DNA of 16,476 nucleotides from an uncultured Bulleidia sp. GTDB lineage: Bacteria; Bacillota_I; Bacilli_A; Erysipelotrichales; Erysipelotrichaceae. The stretch is taken from NCBI GenBank assembly GCA_934754415.1, contig CAKVIS010000040.1, forward strand, positions 1 through 16,476, in the 5' to 3' direction. This document shows, piece by piece, positions 1 to 7,566 of the stretch. Made by a program: the position numbers and the translations under genes. The first letter of the stretch is position 1. Every line of letters starts with the position of its first letter. The notes below the pieces were generated by a model, which saw only the letters and a list, made by a program, of their open reading frames with translations, did no database searches and had not been told where the DNA came from.

Positions 1-41
1 GTGATGAAGCACCTCTGTTAATTTTTTAATCTCTGAAACTG

Positions 42-779
42 TCAGCCTATTGTACTTGACAAGGAGATCACTTTACCCTGATAGATTCCTCCACATTTTT
101 CTATAGCCACTTTACTCATAACATCCAGTGCATCCAGATAATATCTTCCGGACAGTTCTGCATAATTTGTCTTTAATACAGACAATTCCGTACATGCAAT
201 GAGTACCGCATCGCAATGTTTTTCACGCATTTCTTCTATGACTTCCATAAAAGCGGAAAGGTTACCCTTTTCCCCTTTTTTGATTTCATCATAGATGATG
301 GACATAATCTTCTTCTGATTTTCCTCAGAAGGATACACACACTCTGCACCACAGGCACGTAAGGCTTTTCCATACAAATCCGCAGTTCTTGTACCATCTG
401 TCCCAAGAACTCCGATACGTTTTCCACAATAGGTACTTGCATACTTTGCGGCTTCATCAATCATGGAAATGAAATGCCCATGCATTTCCTTTTCAAACTG
501 ATCCTGGAAATAATGCGCAGTATTACACGTCACTGTCAGATAGTCACAGCCAGCTTTCTTCATCAGTTCCACATCTTTGGCAAAGACCTGCCATAACTCT
601 TCTGTTTTACCAGTCATTATAGCCTGAGTTCTGTCTGGAATACTGGCATGGGAGTAGATAAGGATATCTAAATGATCCTGATCTCTGGTTACTTTTGTAT
701 CTCTGATCAGTTTCTCATAGAAAGTATCTGTAGCCTCTGCACCCATACCTCCAAGAATACCTAACATTTTGCGTGTCAT
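42..779 (-). CDS. racD: Aspartate racemase (Asp/Glu racemase family)
   Basis: A 245-residue cytoplasmic protein of the PLP-independent Asp/Glu racemase family, predicted to interconvert L- and D-aspartate. The N-terminal glycine-rich GILGGMG (residues 7-13) and two catalytic-cysteine motifs, TCNTAH (Cys85) and ACTELS (Cys196), are present, so the two-base mechanism should be intact. Length is normal for the family. Its ATG overlaps the stop of the upstream ligase by 4 bp (ATGA), indicating translational coupling. It is the last gene of an operon with a D-Asp-ligase-like ATP-grasp enzyme and an asparagine synthetase, which argues for D-Asp supply to peptidoglycan rather than free amino-acid catabolism. 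Glutamate racemase is less likely because the GILGGMG start is typical of aspartate racemases. No convincing terminator is visible in the 41 bp after it. Confidence 0.9.
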   Translation of the reverse strand: MTRKMLGILGGMGAEATDTFYEKLIRDTKVTRDQDHLDILIYSHASIPDRTQAIMTGKTEELWQVFAKDVELMKKAGCDYLTVTCNTAHYFQDQFEKEMHGHFISMIDEAAKYASTYCGKRIGVLGTDGTRTADLYGKALRACGAECVYPSEENQKKIMSIIYDEIKKGEKGNLSAFMEVIEEMREKHCDAVLIACTELSVLKTNYAELSGRYYLDALDVMSKVAIEKCGGIYQGKVISLSSTIG

Positions 780-2005
780 TCTGGTTTCACCGGATAATAC
801 TTCTTAAACTTCTTAAACTGTCTGCGTAACTGTTCCATGACAAAAGCAAAACGCATTGGGTTTCTGAACATATCTTTTGTATATTCCAAAGAAGAAGAAC
901 ACTTTCCCTGTTTCTGCAACATTTTTGCTTTAGCCACCAGTGCTTTATCTTCCGTGTACCTGAACGCCACTGCACTTGGAATGACTCTCCAGAATGTTTC
1001 CTGGGTACATAAAGTCAGATCCTCTTTACCATCTTCATAGGTTTCCATGACCAGTTTCACAATATTGATGCCGGCACCAGTGACATAGTAGTTGGATCTT
1101 CCCTGTCTTAAGTTAATTTCAAAACAACGGAAGTCATCAGTATCTCCCACCTGTTTGATATCAAAGTTGGAGAAACCTGTATATTTCATATCTTCCAGCA
1201 TATGGCGGATCTTTTCAGCCATAGGAAACTTTGTAACATCTTCTGTCACAATAGCCGCATGGTTACCGAGTCCTGTAGGTGTATGTTCTTCCACCATGGT
1301 ATGTCCAAGACACATAGCTCTGACTTTACCGTTCTTATCCGAGAAACATGTCAGTACACGCATATTGGAATCTCCACCTGGTACCATCTTCTGTAAAATC
1401 ATGCGGTTAGTATAGCCATGTGCATATACTTCTTTCAGAATCGACACTGTCTCTGCAGGGCTATGAGAGAAGTACACTTTCTTCATTCCTTCAAATTCAT
1501 GCAGGAAATATTCTGCACTGAAGGATGGTTTAACTACAATAGGATAGGCAAAGCCAAGTTTTTCTTCTGTAACTTCACTTTCTTCCACTACCCCATTCAC
1601 TACGACTGTATCCGGATAGGCAATACCGTATTTATCACATTCTTCATAAAATTCTGCTTTTTTCTGAATCTTGAGATAAATATCTTTTGGAGGCATCGGA
1701 CAATGATACATTGGAAGCTGATCTCTGAGTCTTATCAGCATATCTGCATACTGGTCTGTACATCCCATCAGATATAATTCTTCTTCACTGTGTTCCTGAG
1801 CAAAATCATTCAGCACTTTCAGAAGTACATCATCTTCCTCCAATGTTGGAATTGCCTTAAAGTGAAGAATTGTGGAATGCATGGTGGTAGACATAGGATA
1901 TCTGCCAAAACAATATGCTTTCTTACCATAAGCTTCATGATAGGCTCTTGCAACGTTATAACAGTTCAGATCCGCACCAATGACAACTAATGTTTTTTCT
2001 TTCAT
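776..2005 (-). CDS. aslA: ATP-grasp carboxylate-amine ligase, probable D-aspartate ligase for the peptidoglycan cross-bridge
   Basis: A 409-residue protein with an N-terminal pre-ATP-grasp (Rossmann-like) part (VVIGADLNCYNVAR, residues 7-20) and a central ATP-grasp domain. YPIVVKPS (154-161) carries the nucleotide-binding Lys, MILQKMVPGG (202-211) is the hinge region, and Asp282 plus Glu296/Asn298 in FEINLRQGRSN are expected Mg-ATP ligands. In Enterococcus faecium and Lactococcus lactis, members of this family (Aslfm, AslA) add D-Asp through its beta-carboxyl to the Lys side chain of the peptidoglycan precursor. The aspartate racemase immediately downstream (4-bp overlap) and asparagine synthetase immediately upstream (16-bp gap) support the same role here. 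AAGG lies 8 nt before the ATG. The sequence alone does not prove the substrate; another amino-acid-adding ATP-grasp enzyme is the main alternative. Confidence 0.82.
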   Translation of the reverse strand: MKEKTLVVIGADLNCYNVARAYHEAYGKKAYCFGRYPMSTTMHSTILHFKAIPTLEEDDVLLKVLNDFAQEHSEEELYLMGCTDQYADMLIRLRDQLPMYHCPMPPKDIYLKIQKKAEFYEECDKYGIAYPDTVVVNGVVEESEVTEEKLGFAYPIVVKPSFSAEYFLHEFEGMKKVYFSHSPAETVSILKEVYAHGYTNRMILQKMVPGGDSNMRVLTCFSDKNGKVRAMCLGHTMVEEHTPTGLGNHAAIVTEDVTKFPMAEKIRHMLEDMKYTGFSNFDIKQVGDTDDFRCFEINLRQGRSNYYVTGAGINIVKLVMETYEDGKEDLTLCTQETFWRVIPSAVAFRYTEDKALVAKAKMLQKQGKCSSSLEYTKDMFRNPMRFAFVMEQLRRQFKKFKKYYPVKPE

Positions 2006-2021
2006 TCTTTAAGCCTTCTTT

Positions 2022-3869
2022 CTATTTTCCAAAGAATACTTTATGCCATGTCAAAAATGTATAGGCAGTCCAGATCTTTCTCTGATTCATAGCTTTTCCG
2101 TCTTTATGATCATTTAAAAGCTTTAACAGTTCCTCTGTCTGGAAATATTCATTTGCCACATCACTTGTAAAAGCATCACGTATATCTTTATAGTACTTAT
2201 CCATCTTTACCCATTCTCTGATAGGTGTAGGGAAGCCTTTCTTCTTTCGGAATGCCCATTCTTCCGGAATCTTGGAAAGACTTGCTTTACGGAATACATA
2301 CTTTGTATCAATATCATTGATCTTATAATCAGATGGAATAGTAGCAGCTTCTTCTACTACATATCTGTCCAGATATGGAACACGTAATTCAATACTGCTT
2401 GCCATAGACATCTTATCTGCTTTCAGTAAGATATCTCCAGGTAACCATAAATGGAAATCCAGATATTGTTTCTGGTCTAGTTCAGACAGATCCTTCACCT
2501 TTTCATAGTAAGGTTTTGTGACTTCAAGAGCCCCTGGTCCCTGTCTGTAAGCAGGTTTAAGAATCTCAAACGCTTCTTTTTCAGAGAAGACTTTTGCCTG
2601 TCCGATAAAGTAGTCACTTGGTCTGCCGGTAGAATTCAGAATCATGTCATGGCCTTTAAAGTAAGGCATATTTCTGACAATATTGGCTGCCAGAATTCTC
2701 ATACCCTGAGGTAATTTCTTATACTTCTTCATCAAAGGATAATCATCATACCATTCATATCCTCCATAGATTTCATCTGCACCTTCACCAGACAACACAA
2801 CTGTAACGTGCTGTCTTGCAAGCTGTGCTAAGAAATATAAAGGAACACTGGAAGGATTACTCTGAGGTTCATCCATGTGGTACTGAATATCCGCAAAGGC
2901 ATCCATGCACTGTTCACCACTCAAAGCTTCTCTGTAATTCGTCACATGCAGAATATCAGATAATCTGCTGGCATCCTCTGTTTCATCAAAATTATCATAG
3001 TGGAAACCAACAGAGAAAGTATCTCTTGGTTCTAACTGTGCAGTAATGTAAGAAGAGTCTACCCCACCGGACAAGAAGGAACCAACCGGTACATCTGCCA
3101 TTCTGTGGGCATTGACTGTTTCTTCCACTCTTGCGGCAATATCTTCAGCAACCTGATCTAAAGATCTGGTTGTCTTCTTGCTGAAATCCACATCCCAATA
3201 CTGTTCAATATGCATCTCACCATCTTTAAATACAAACTGATGCGCAGGCTGTAATTTGTACGTGCCCTTGAAGAATGTTTCTTCCATGGCACTGTACTGG
3301 AAAGTCAGATATGGTCTTAAAGCATTTGGATTGACTTCTTTCTTCCATGCAGGATGTTCCAGGAAGCTCTTGATTTCAGAACCGAAAATCAGATTTCCAC
3401 CCTCCATAACAGAATAGTAGAAAGGTTTAATACCAAAATAGTCTCTTGCGCCATATAACTGGTTATTCTTAGCATCATAGATAACAAAGGCAAACATGCC
3501 TCTTAATCTTTCTGCTAATGTAGTTCCCCATTCCTGATAACCGTATACCAGTACTTCGGTATCACATGTGGTATGGAAAACATACCCTTTCTTCTGTAAG
3601 ATTTCTTTTAATTCCAGGAAGTTGTAGATTTCTCCGTTAAATACAACTGCCACAGATTTATCCGGGGAAACCATAGGCTGTGCACCTGCTTCACTGAGAT
3701 CGAGAATGGATAATCTTCTGAAACCCAAAGTCACAGCATTTTTATCTGTATCTCCATACACAAAGGAACCTCCCATATCCGGTCCTCTGTGACGAATACG
3801 TTCTGACATCTTTTTAATAATTTCTTCACGGTTTGCATACATGCCTGTAAAGCCTGAAAAGCCACACAT
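2022..3869 (-). CDS. asnH: Glutamine-dependent asparagine synthetase, probable amidating enzyme for peptidoglycan D-Asp
   Basis: A 615-residue two-domain enzyme. An open frame continues upstream to 3899, but the start is placed at the ATG at 3867-3869. Only this start exposes the obligatory catalytic Cys2 (MCGFSG) after Met removal, and a perfect AAGGAGGT lies 7 nt upstream. The N-terminal class II glutaminase domain shows RHRGPD (27-31) and FNGEIYN (78-84). The synthetase domain carries the PP-loop SGGVDSS (267-273) and a later LSGEGADEIYGGY. AsnB-family enzymes use glutamine and ATP to amidate aspartate. In L. lactis the paralogue AsnH amidates the D-Asp cross-bridge to D-Asn. Being first in an operon with a D-Asp ligase and an aspartate racemase favours that role over bulk Asn synthesis, but ordinary AsnB cannot be excluded. 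Confidence 0.88.
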   Translation of the reverse strand: MCGFSGFTGMYANREEIIKKMSERIRHRGPDMGGSFVYGDTDKNAVTLGFRRLSILDLSEAGAQPMVSPDKSVAVVFNGEIYNFLELKEILQKKGYVFHTTCDTEVLVYGYQEWGTTLAERLRGMFAFVIYDAKNNQLYGARDYFGIKPFYYSVMEGGNLIFGSEIKSFLEHPAWKKEVNPNALRPYLTFQYSAMEETFFKGTYKLQPAHQFVFKDGEMHIEQYWDVDFSKKTTRSLDQVAEDIAARVEETVNAHRMADVPVGSFLSGGVDSSYITAQLEPRDTFSVGFHYDNFDETEDASRLSDILHVTNYREALSGEQCMDAFADIQYHMDEPQSNPSSVPLYFLAQLARQHVTVVLSGEGADEIYGGYEWYDDYPLMKKYKKLPQGMRILAANIVRNMPYFKGHDMILNSTGRPSDYFIGQAKVFSEKEAFEILKPAYRQGPGALEVTKPYYEKVKDLSELDQKQYLDFHLWLPGDILLKADKMSMASSIELRVPYLDRYVVEEAATIPSDYKINDIDTKYVFRKASLSKIPEEWAFRKKKGFPTPIREWVKMDKYYKDIRDAFTSDVANEYFQTEELLKLLNDHKDGKAMNQRKIWTAYTFLTWHKVFFGK

Positions 3870-3876
3870 ACGTAGT

Positions 3877-3884
3877 ACCTCCTT
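3877..3884 (-). promoter_or_regulatory. Ribosome binding site fixing the asparagine synthetase start
   Basis: On the minus strand AAGGAGGT lies 7 nt before the ATG at 3869. It selects the MCGF start over the in-frame ATG at 3899. Confidence 0.85.
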
Positions 3885-3904
3885 GTTTATACACAACAAC
3901 TATT

Positions 3905-3933
3905 ATTATACAGCGTAAGAGGCAATCTCACCA
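3905..3933 (-). promoter_or_regulatory. Probable sigma-A promoter of the D-Asp operon
   Basis: The minus strand reads a consensus TATAAT (-10) at 3905-3910. A weak -35-like TGGTGA lies at 3928-3933, 17 bp further upstream. The -10 box lies about 35 bp before the start codon at 3869. The -35 sits inside a 9-bp inverted repeat (3917-3959). Confidence 0.55.
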
Positions 3934-3957
3934 TAGTGGAAATTTCAGGGTTGCCTC

Positions 3958-3985
3958 TTGTCATATGATATCATTGTGATATCAT
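3958..3985 (+). promoter_or_regulatory. Probable promoter of the ABC transporter operon
   Basis: TTGTCA (-35, 3958-3963) and TATCAT (-10, 3980-3985) each match the sigma-A consensus at five of six positions, with a 16-bp spacer. The ABC ATPase ATG follows at 4014, with AGAGGA 8 nt before it. The spacer and -10 are covered by a perfect palindrome. Confidence 0.6.
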
Positions 3986-3987
3986 AT
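3963..3987. promoter_or_regulatory. Perfect 11-bp-arm palindrome over the ABC promoter, candidate operator
   Basis: The arms ATATGATATCA (3963-3973) and TGATATCATAT (3977-3987) are perfect inverted repeats separated by TTG. The sequence is AT-rich and has no T-run, so it is not a terminator. It covers the spacer and -10 of the ABC promoter, the usual position for a repressor operator. No regulator gene is adjacent; GntR/YtrA-type control is a guess from similar two-gene exporters. Confidence 0.6.
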
Positions 3988-4013
3988 AAACATAAAAGAA
4001 GAGGAAAATACAT

Positions 4014-4724
4014 ATGTTGGAAATACAACACTTAACAAAACACTATGGCTCTAAAAAAGCAGTAGACGATTTAAATCTCACCATTAAAAATGGTGAAGTA
4101 TATGGATTTATCGGTCATAACGGTGCCGGTAAAACAACTACATTGAAAAGTATTGCAGGTATTCACGATTTCGATGAAGGAGATATCCTGATAGAGGGCA
4201 TTTCCATCAAAAAAGATCCTCTGGCATGCAAGAAAAAGATTGCCTATATACCTGATAATCCGGATATGTATGATTTTATGACCGGCACAAAGTATCTGAA
4301 CTTTATTGCAGACATCTTTCAGATTTCTGTAGAAGACAGAAAACAACGCATCCAGAAATATGCAGATGCCTTTGAGCTCACCAAAGATCTCGATCAGCCC
4401 ATTGCCTCCTATTCTCATGGCATGAAGCAGAAACTGGCAATTATCTCCGCCTGGATACATACTCCAAAACTGATTCTCATGGATGAACCTTTTGTAGGAC
4501 TGGATCCTAAAGCTTCTCATCTTTTAAAACAGATGATGAAAGATTTCTGTGCAGAAGGTAACGCCATCTTCTTTTCCACGCATGTACTGGAAGTAGCAGA
4601 AAAGCTATGTGATAAAGTGGCAATCATCAAAAATGGTAAACTGATTCGCTCTGGCACAATGGAAGAAGTCAAAGGAGACACTTCTCTGGAATCTGTATTT
4701 TTAGAACTTGAAGGTGATAAGTGA
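4014..4724 (+). CDS. ABC transporter ATP-binding protein
   Basis: A 236-residue nucleotide-binding subunit with all the expected motifs: Walker A GHNGAGKTT (34-42), signature SHGMKQK (134-140), Walker B LILMDEP (153-159, catalytic Glu158), D-loop around GLDP (162-165) and H-loop His190. The Q-loop region reads YIPDNPDMY, the variant common in YtrB/EcsA-type exporters, rather than a plain Gln. It pairs with the membrane protein encoded immediately downstream, whose ATG overlaps this stop by one base (TGATG), so the two are translationally coupled. The substrate is unknown. A single ATPase with one very large permease and no binding protein suggests export or envelope-stress defence rather than nutrient uptake. 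Expression probably depends on the palindrome-covered promoter upstream. Confidence 0.9.
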   Translation: MLEIQHLTKHYGSKKAVDDLNLTIKNGEVYGFIGHNGAGKTTTLKSIAGIHDFDEGDILIEGISIKKDPLACKKKIAYIPDNPDMYDFMTGTKYLNFIADIFQISVEDRKQRIQKYADAFELTKDLDQPIASYSHGMKQKLAIISAWIHTPKLILMDEPFVGLDPKASHLLKQMMKDFCAEGNAIFFSTHVLEVAEKLCDKVAIIKNGKLIRSGTMEEVKGDTSLESVFLELEGDK

Positions 4725-6301
4725 TGTTCCAAGTACTTCTTAAGAAACAAATGCAGGAAGTTTTTAAATCCTACTTCTATAACAGCAAAACCAATACTGC
4801 AAGATCTGCACAAAGTACTGTTCTTCGTTTTATTGGATTTGTGGTTGTGATGGTTTGTCTTATCGGTGGAATGTTCATCGCTCTTGCACATACTTTATGC
4901 GCTCCTTTTCATGAAGCAGGTATGGACTGGATGTACTTTCTGCTTATGGCCTTTCTTTCTGTATTACTGGCAGTATTTGGAAGTGTATTTAACACGTATT
5001 CCAGTCTGTACTTATCCAAAGATAACGATTTATTATTTTCTTTACCGTTATCCGTCAGAGATATTCTGTTATCAAGACTTGGCTCTACCTATCTTCTTGG
5101 CACTATCTATGCAGCTGTCGCTTTCATTCCTGCCATACTGGTATATGCCTTTACATGTTTCAACTTTGTGACAATCCTGTCTTCTGGTATTTTCTTTATC
5201 GGTCTGTCCGTATTTGTTTTATCTATTTCCTGTATTCTGGGATATGGGGTAGCACGTATCAGTGTGAAGATGAAAAACAGAAGTTATATCAGTGTACTGG
5301 CATCTCTTGTCTTTCTGGGACTGTACTACTTCTTCTATTTCAAAGCGCAGTCTTTATTAACTGTACTGTTAAACAACATTCTTACATATGGAGAAGCTGT
5401 TCAGGACAAAGCTTTTGTACTGTATGTTATCGGGCAGGCAGCTGCAGGTAATCTTCTGTATCTTCTATGTATCACACTTATCAATATGGCTATGTTTGGA
5501 CTTGTCTTTCGTACACTGGAATCTTCTTTCTTAAAGATTGCCAGCAGCTCTCAACAGACCAGTCGTCTTAAGACAAAACACCTGCAGCTAAAACAGAACT
5601 CTGCTTTCCGTGCCTTAGTCAATAAAGAAATCACAAGGTTCACAAGCAGTGCCACCTATATGTTAAATGCAGGTATGGGTATCTTATTGATGATTGTGTG
5701 TACAGTTTCCATACTCTTAAAAAGAGATTTCCTCTACTACATGTTTCCATTTGTGGATCCTTCTTTAACAGATGCGTTTATCTTAGGGGTATTCTTCTTT
5801 CTGATACCAAGTAACTTTATGGGCGGCTGTACTATCTCATTAGAAGGAAAACATCTATGGGTCACTAAGAGTCTTCCTGTTTCCACCAAAGACATCCTGT
5901 TATCCAAAGTCACTTTCCATGCCTTATTTACATGTATTCCTGCAGTACTTTGCAGTACGATAGTCACCATGGTAATGGGAGTATCCCCTTTCAATATCCT
6001 CAGCATTCTTGCCTGCAGCATCTTCTTTTCCTTTCTGGATGTCATTTTAAATCTCTGCATGCCAACATTATCCTGGACAAATGAGATGACCGTCATCAAG
6101 CAAAGTGGCTGTTCGATGGTTGCCATGCTTGGAGGATGGCTGTATCCTGCACTGTTTGCACTGATGTATTACCTGATGGCAAATACTGTTCTGTCTCCTT
6201 CTGTCTTAGTCCTCCTATGGACATTGCTCACCAGTATTGCAACATACTTCTTATATCGCTGGCTGATCACAGAAGGTGTCAAAAAGTACAATCTGTTATA
6301 A
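4724..6301 (+). CDS. Large polytopic ABC exporter permease
   Basis: A 525-residue integral membrane protein with many hydrophobic segments (for example about residues 42-66, 74-95, 125-150 and 155-178, plus several in the C-terminal half). A longer cytoplasmic stretch in the middle contains RLKTKHLQLKQNSAFRALVNK. It resembles the two-half 'putative ABC exporter' permeases of Bacillota, about 500-550 residues with roughly twelve membrane segments. A GTG at 4721 is in frame, but the ATG at 4724 is preferred: AAGGTG lies 7 nt before it and TGATG couples it to the ATPase stop. The substrate cannot be inferred. The operon ends here, with a terminator starting six bases after the stop. Confidence 0.85.
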   Translation: MFQVLLKKQMQEVFKSYFYNSKTNTARSAQSTVLRFIGFVVVMVCLIGGMFIALAHTLCAPFHEAGMDWMYFLLMAFLSVLLAVFGSVFNTYSSLYLSKDNDLLFSLPLSVRDILLSRLGSTYLLGTIYAAVAFIPAILVYAFTCFNFVTILSSGIFFIGLSVFVLSISCILGYGVARISVKMKNRSYISVLASLVFLGLYYFFYFKAQSLLTVLLNNILTYGEAVQDKAFVLYVIGQAAAGNLLYLLCITLINMAMFGLVFRTLESSFLKIASSSQQTSRLKTKHLQLKQNSAFRALVNKEITRFTSSATYMLNAGMGILLMIVCTVSILLKRDFLYYMFPFVDPSLTDAFILGVFFFLIPSNFMGGCTISLEGKHLWVTKSLPVSTKDILLSKVTFHALFTCIPAVLCSTIVTMVMGVSPFNILSILACSIFFSFLDVILNLCMPTLSWTNEMTVIKQSGCSMVAMLGGWLYPALFALMYYLMANTVLSPSVLVLLWTLLTSIATYFLYRWLITEGVKKYNLL

Positions 6302-6306
6302 CTTTG

Positions 6307-6334
6307 GGAAGCTTCAACAGCTTCCTTTTGTTTT
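6307..6334 (+). terminator. Rho-independent terminator of the ABC transporter operon
   Basis: The arms GGAAGCT (6307-6313) and AGCTTCC (6319-6325) enclose a 5-nt loop and are followed directly by TTTTGTTTT on the plus strand. Confidence 0.88.
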
Positions 6335-6341
6335 GCCATAC

Positions 6342-6372
6342 AAAAAGTGGAGTGAGAGAACTCATTCCACTT
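6342..6372 (-). terminator. Rho-independent terminator of the pilus-like operon
   Basis: The minus strand has a 12-bp stem (6345-6356 with 6361-6372, one wobble position) with a 4-nt loop, followed by TTTTTG. It lies just after the stop of the regulator gene at 6380 and is convergent with the ABC operon terminator. Confidence 0.85.
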
Positions 6373-6379
6373 ACAGGGA

Positions 6380-7549
6380 TTATTTATGATAACTGTCTGC
6401 TGTCAGACGAATGACATAGGTCAGATGATAGGAATACTCTTCAATCTGTTCAGACAATCTTGCATTGACTCTGTTATATAAGATTTCCACATCAGATTCA
6501 TGTGCCAGTCTTACAAGTAAAGCCACTTTATTATCTGACAGTTTTGTAATCACATCATTCTTTCTGAAAGACATCTCCAGAATATTCATCAGTAAATGCA
6601 TGATGGAATCTTCATACTGTTTTTTCGTTTCCAGTATCATACAGATGACATATTCCGGCACAGGATTTCTGCTGATATTTCTCATTTCATATTCGCATAG
6701 TACATTGAATACATTTTCATTGACTACCATAGGTCCTACCACAGCCTCTTTTCCAAGAGTCAATGTGATTTCCTCTGTATCTTCAGACTCATCTTCTACA
6801 ATATGCTGACTCAGAAGATGTTTGAAAGAATACTCTTTATTTAAAGTATCCAGAGAGAATCCCAGTCTCTTCTTATACTTTGCATTGATAGCATCATAGA
6901 AGGTCTGCGCATAGCTGTAACGTTTCTCAAGAATCAGTACTTTTAAGTAAGTGTAGATTAAAGCTTCAGAAAACTCATCTGTTCTTAATCCTCTTTCACA
7001 ATACTCAATGGCTTTCTCATTCTGCTTCTTTTTCATGAAGTGCTCTGCCATGGTATGGCATAACTGTGTAAAGATGGAAGTATAGTACCCTCTGTCCACA
7101 AGCACCCATTCTTCTTTGGAACCTTCCATAAAATCCCCGTGGTACAGGTCACATGCCTGTTCCAGAAGTAACAGTTTCTTTTCAGATTTCCCTTTTAATA
7201 CCAGTTTTTCAAATTCTTCAGTATCCAGTTCAACTTCCATTTCCGGATTTAACTGATAGCCAGAAGCTGTAGTGATGATGACATTTTCATCAAGATCTCC
7301 ACCAATCTTCTTTAAACCCGCACGTAATCTGTGTACGGCATACTTTAACGCATTCGCAGGATTTTCACTTTCCTGCCAGAAACTGTCTATAATCTTTCCC
7401 TTGGAAACAGACTGTTTATGGTTACAGACAAAGAAAGCAAGCAACGCACATAACTGCTGTTCCAGTATGTCAGATAATACATAGGTACGATCTTCAACTC
7501 TTAAAATCAATCCACCAAATAACTGAAATCTATATACTTTGTTTTCCAT
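6380..7549 (-). CDS. SARP/BTAD-type transcriptional regulator with a degenerate GGDEF-like C-terminus
   Basis: A 389-residue protein. Residues 5-102 form an OmpR/PhoB-like winged helix (KGKIIDSFWQE, ALKYAVHRLR, TTASGYQL). Residues 108-250 look like the helical BTAD/TPR domain of AfsR/SARP regulators (LDTEEFEKLV, ACDLYHGDFM, AIEYCERGLR, YTYLKVLI). The last ~110 residues resemble a GGDEF fold: FRKNDVITKLSDNKVALLVR (328-347) occupies the R-D-x-x-x-R-x-GGDEF position with SDNK replacing the active-site loop, so no cyclase activity is expected. The start at 7549 is chosen over 7564 because GGGAG lies 8 nt upstream of it, whereas the longer form has no ribosome site. It is the last gene of the pilus-like operon, two genes' worth of coding immediately behind pilT, and may regulate that operon; this is inference. 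Confidence 0.75.
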   Translation of the reverse strand: MENKVYRFQLFGGLILRVEDRTYVLSDILEQQLCALLAFFVCNHKQSVSKGKIIDSFWQESENPANALKYAVHRLRAGLKKIGGDLDENVIITTASGYQLNPEMEVELDTEEFEKLVLKGKSEKKLLLLEQACDLYHGDFMEGSKEEWVLVDRGYYTSIFTQLCHTMAEHFMKKKQNEKAIEYCERGLRTDEFSEALIYTYLKVLILEKRYSYAQTFYDAINAKYKKRLGFSLDTLNKEYSFKHLLSQHIVEDESEDTEEITLTLGKEAVVGPMVVNENVFNVLCEYEMRNISRNPVPEYVICMILETKKQYEDSIMHLLMNILEMSFRKNDVITKLSDNKVALLVRLAHESDVEILYNRVNARLSEQIEEYSYHLTYVIRLTADSYHK

Positions 7550-7566
7550 ATGTGTATCTCCCATTT

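Noticed and set aside
1..41. Possible end of a plus-strand gene, or a terminator after the racemase gene
   Set aside because: Stops occur in all plus frames, but only a handful of codons are visible; the direct repeat of CAGAG does not form a stem, so nothing can be supported.
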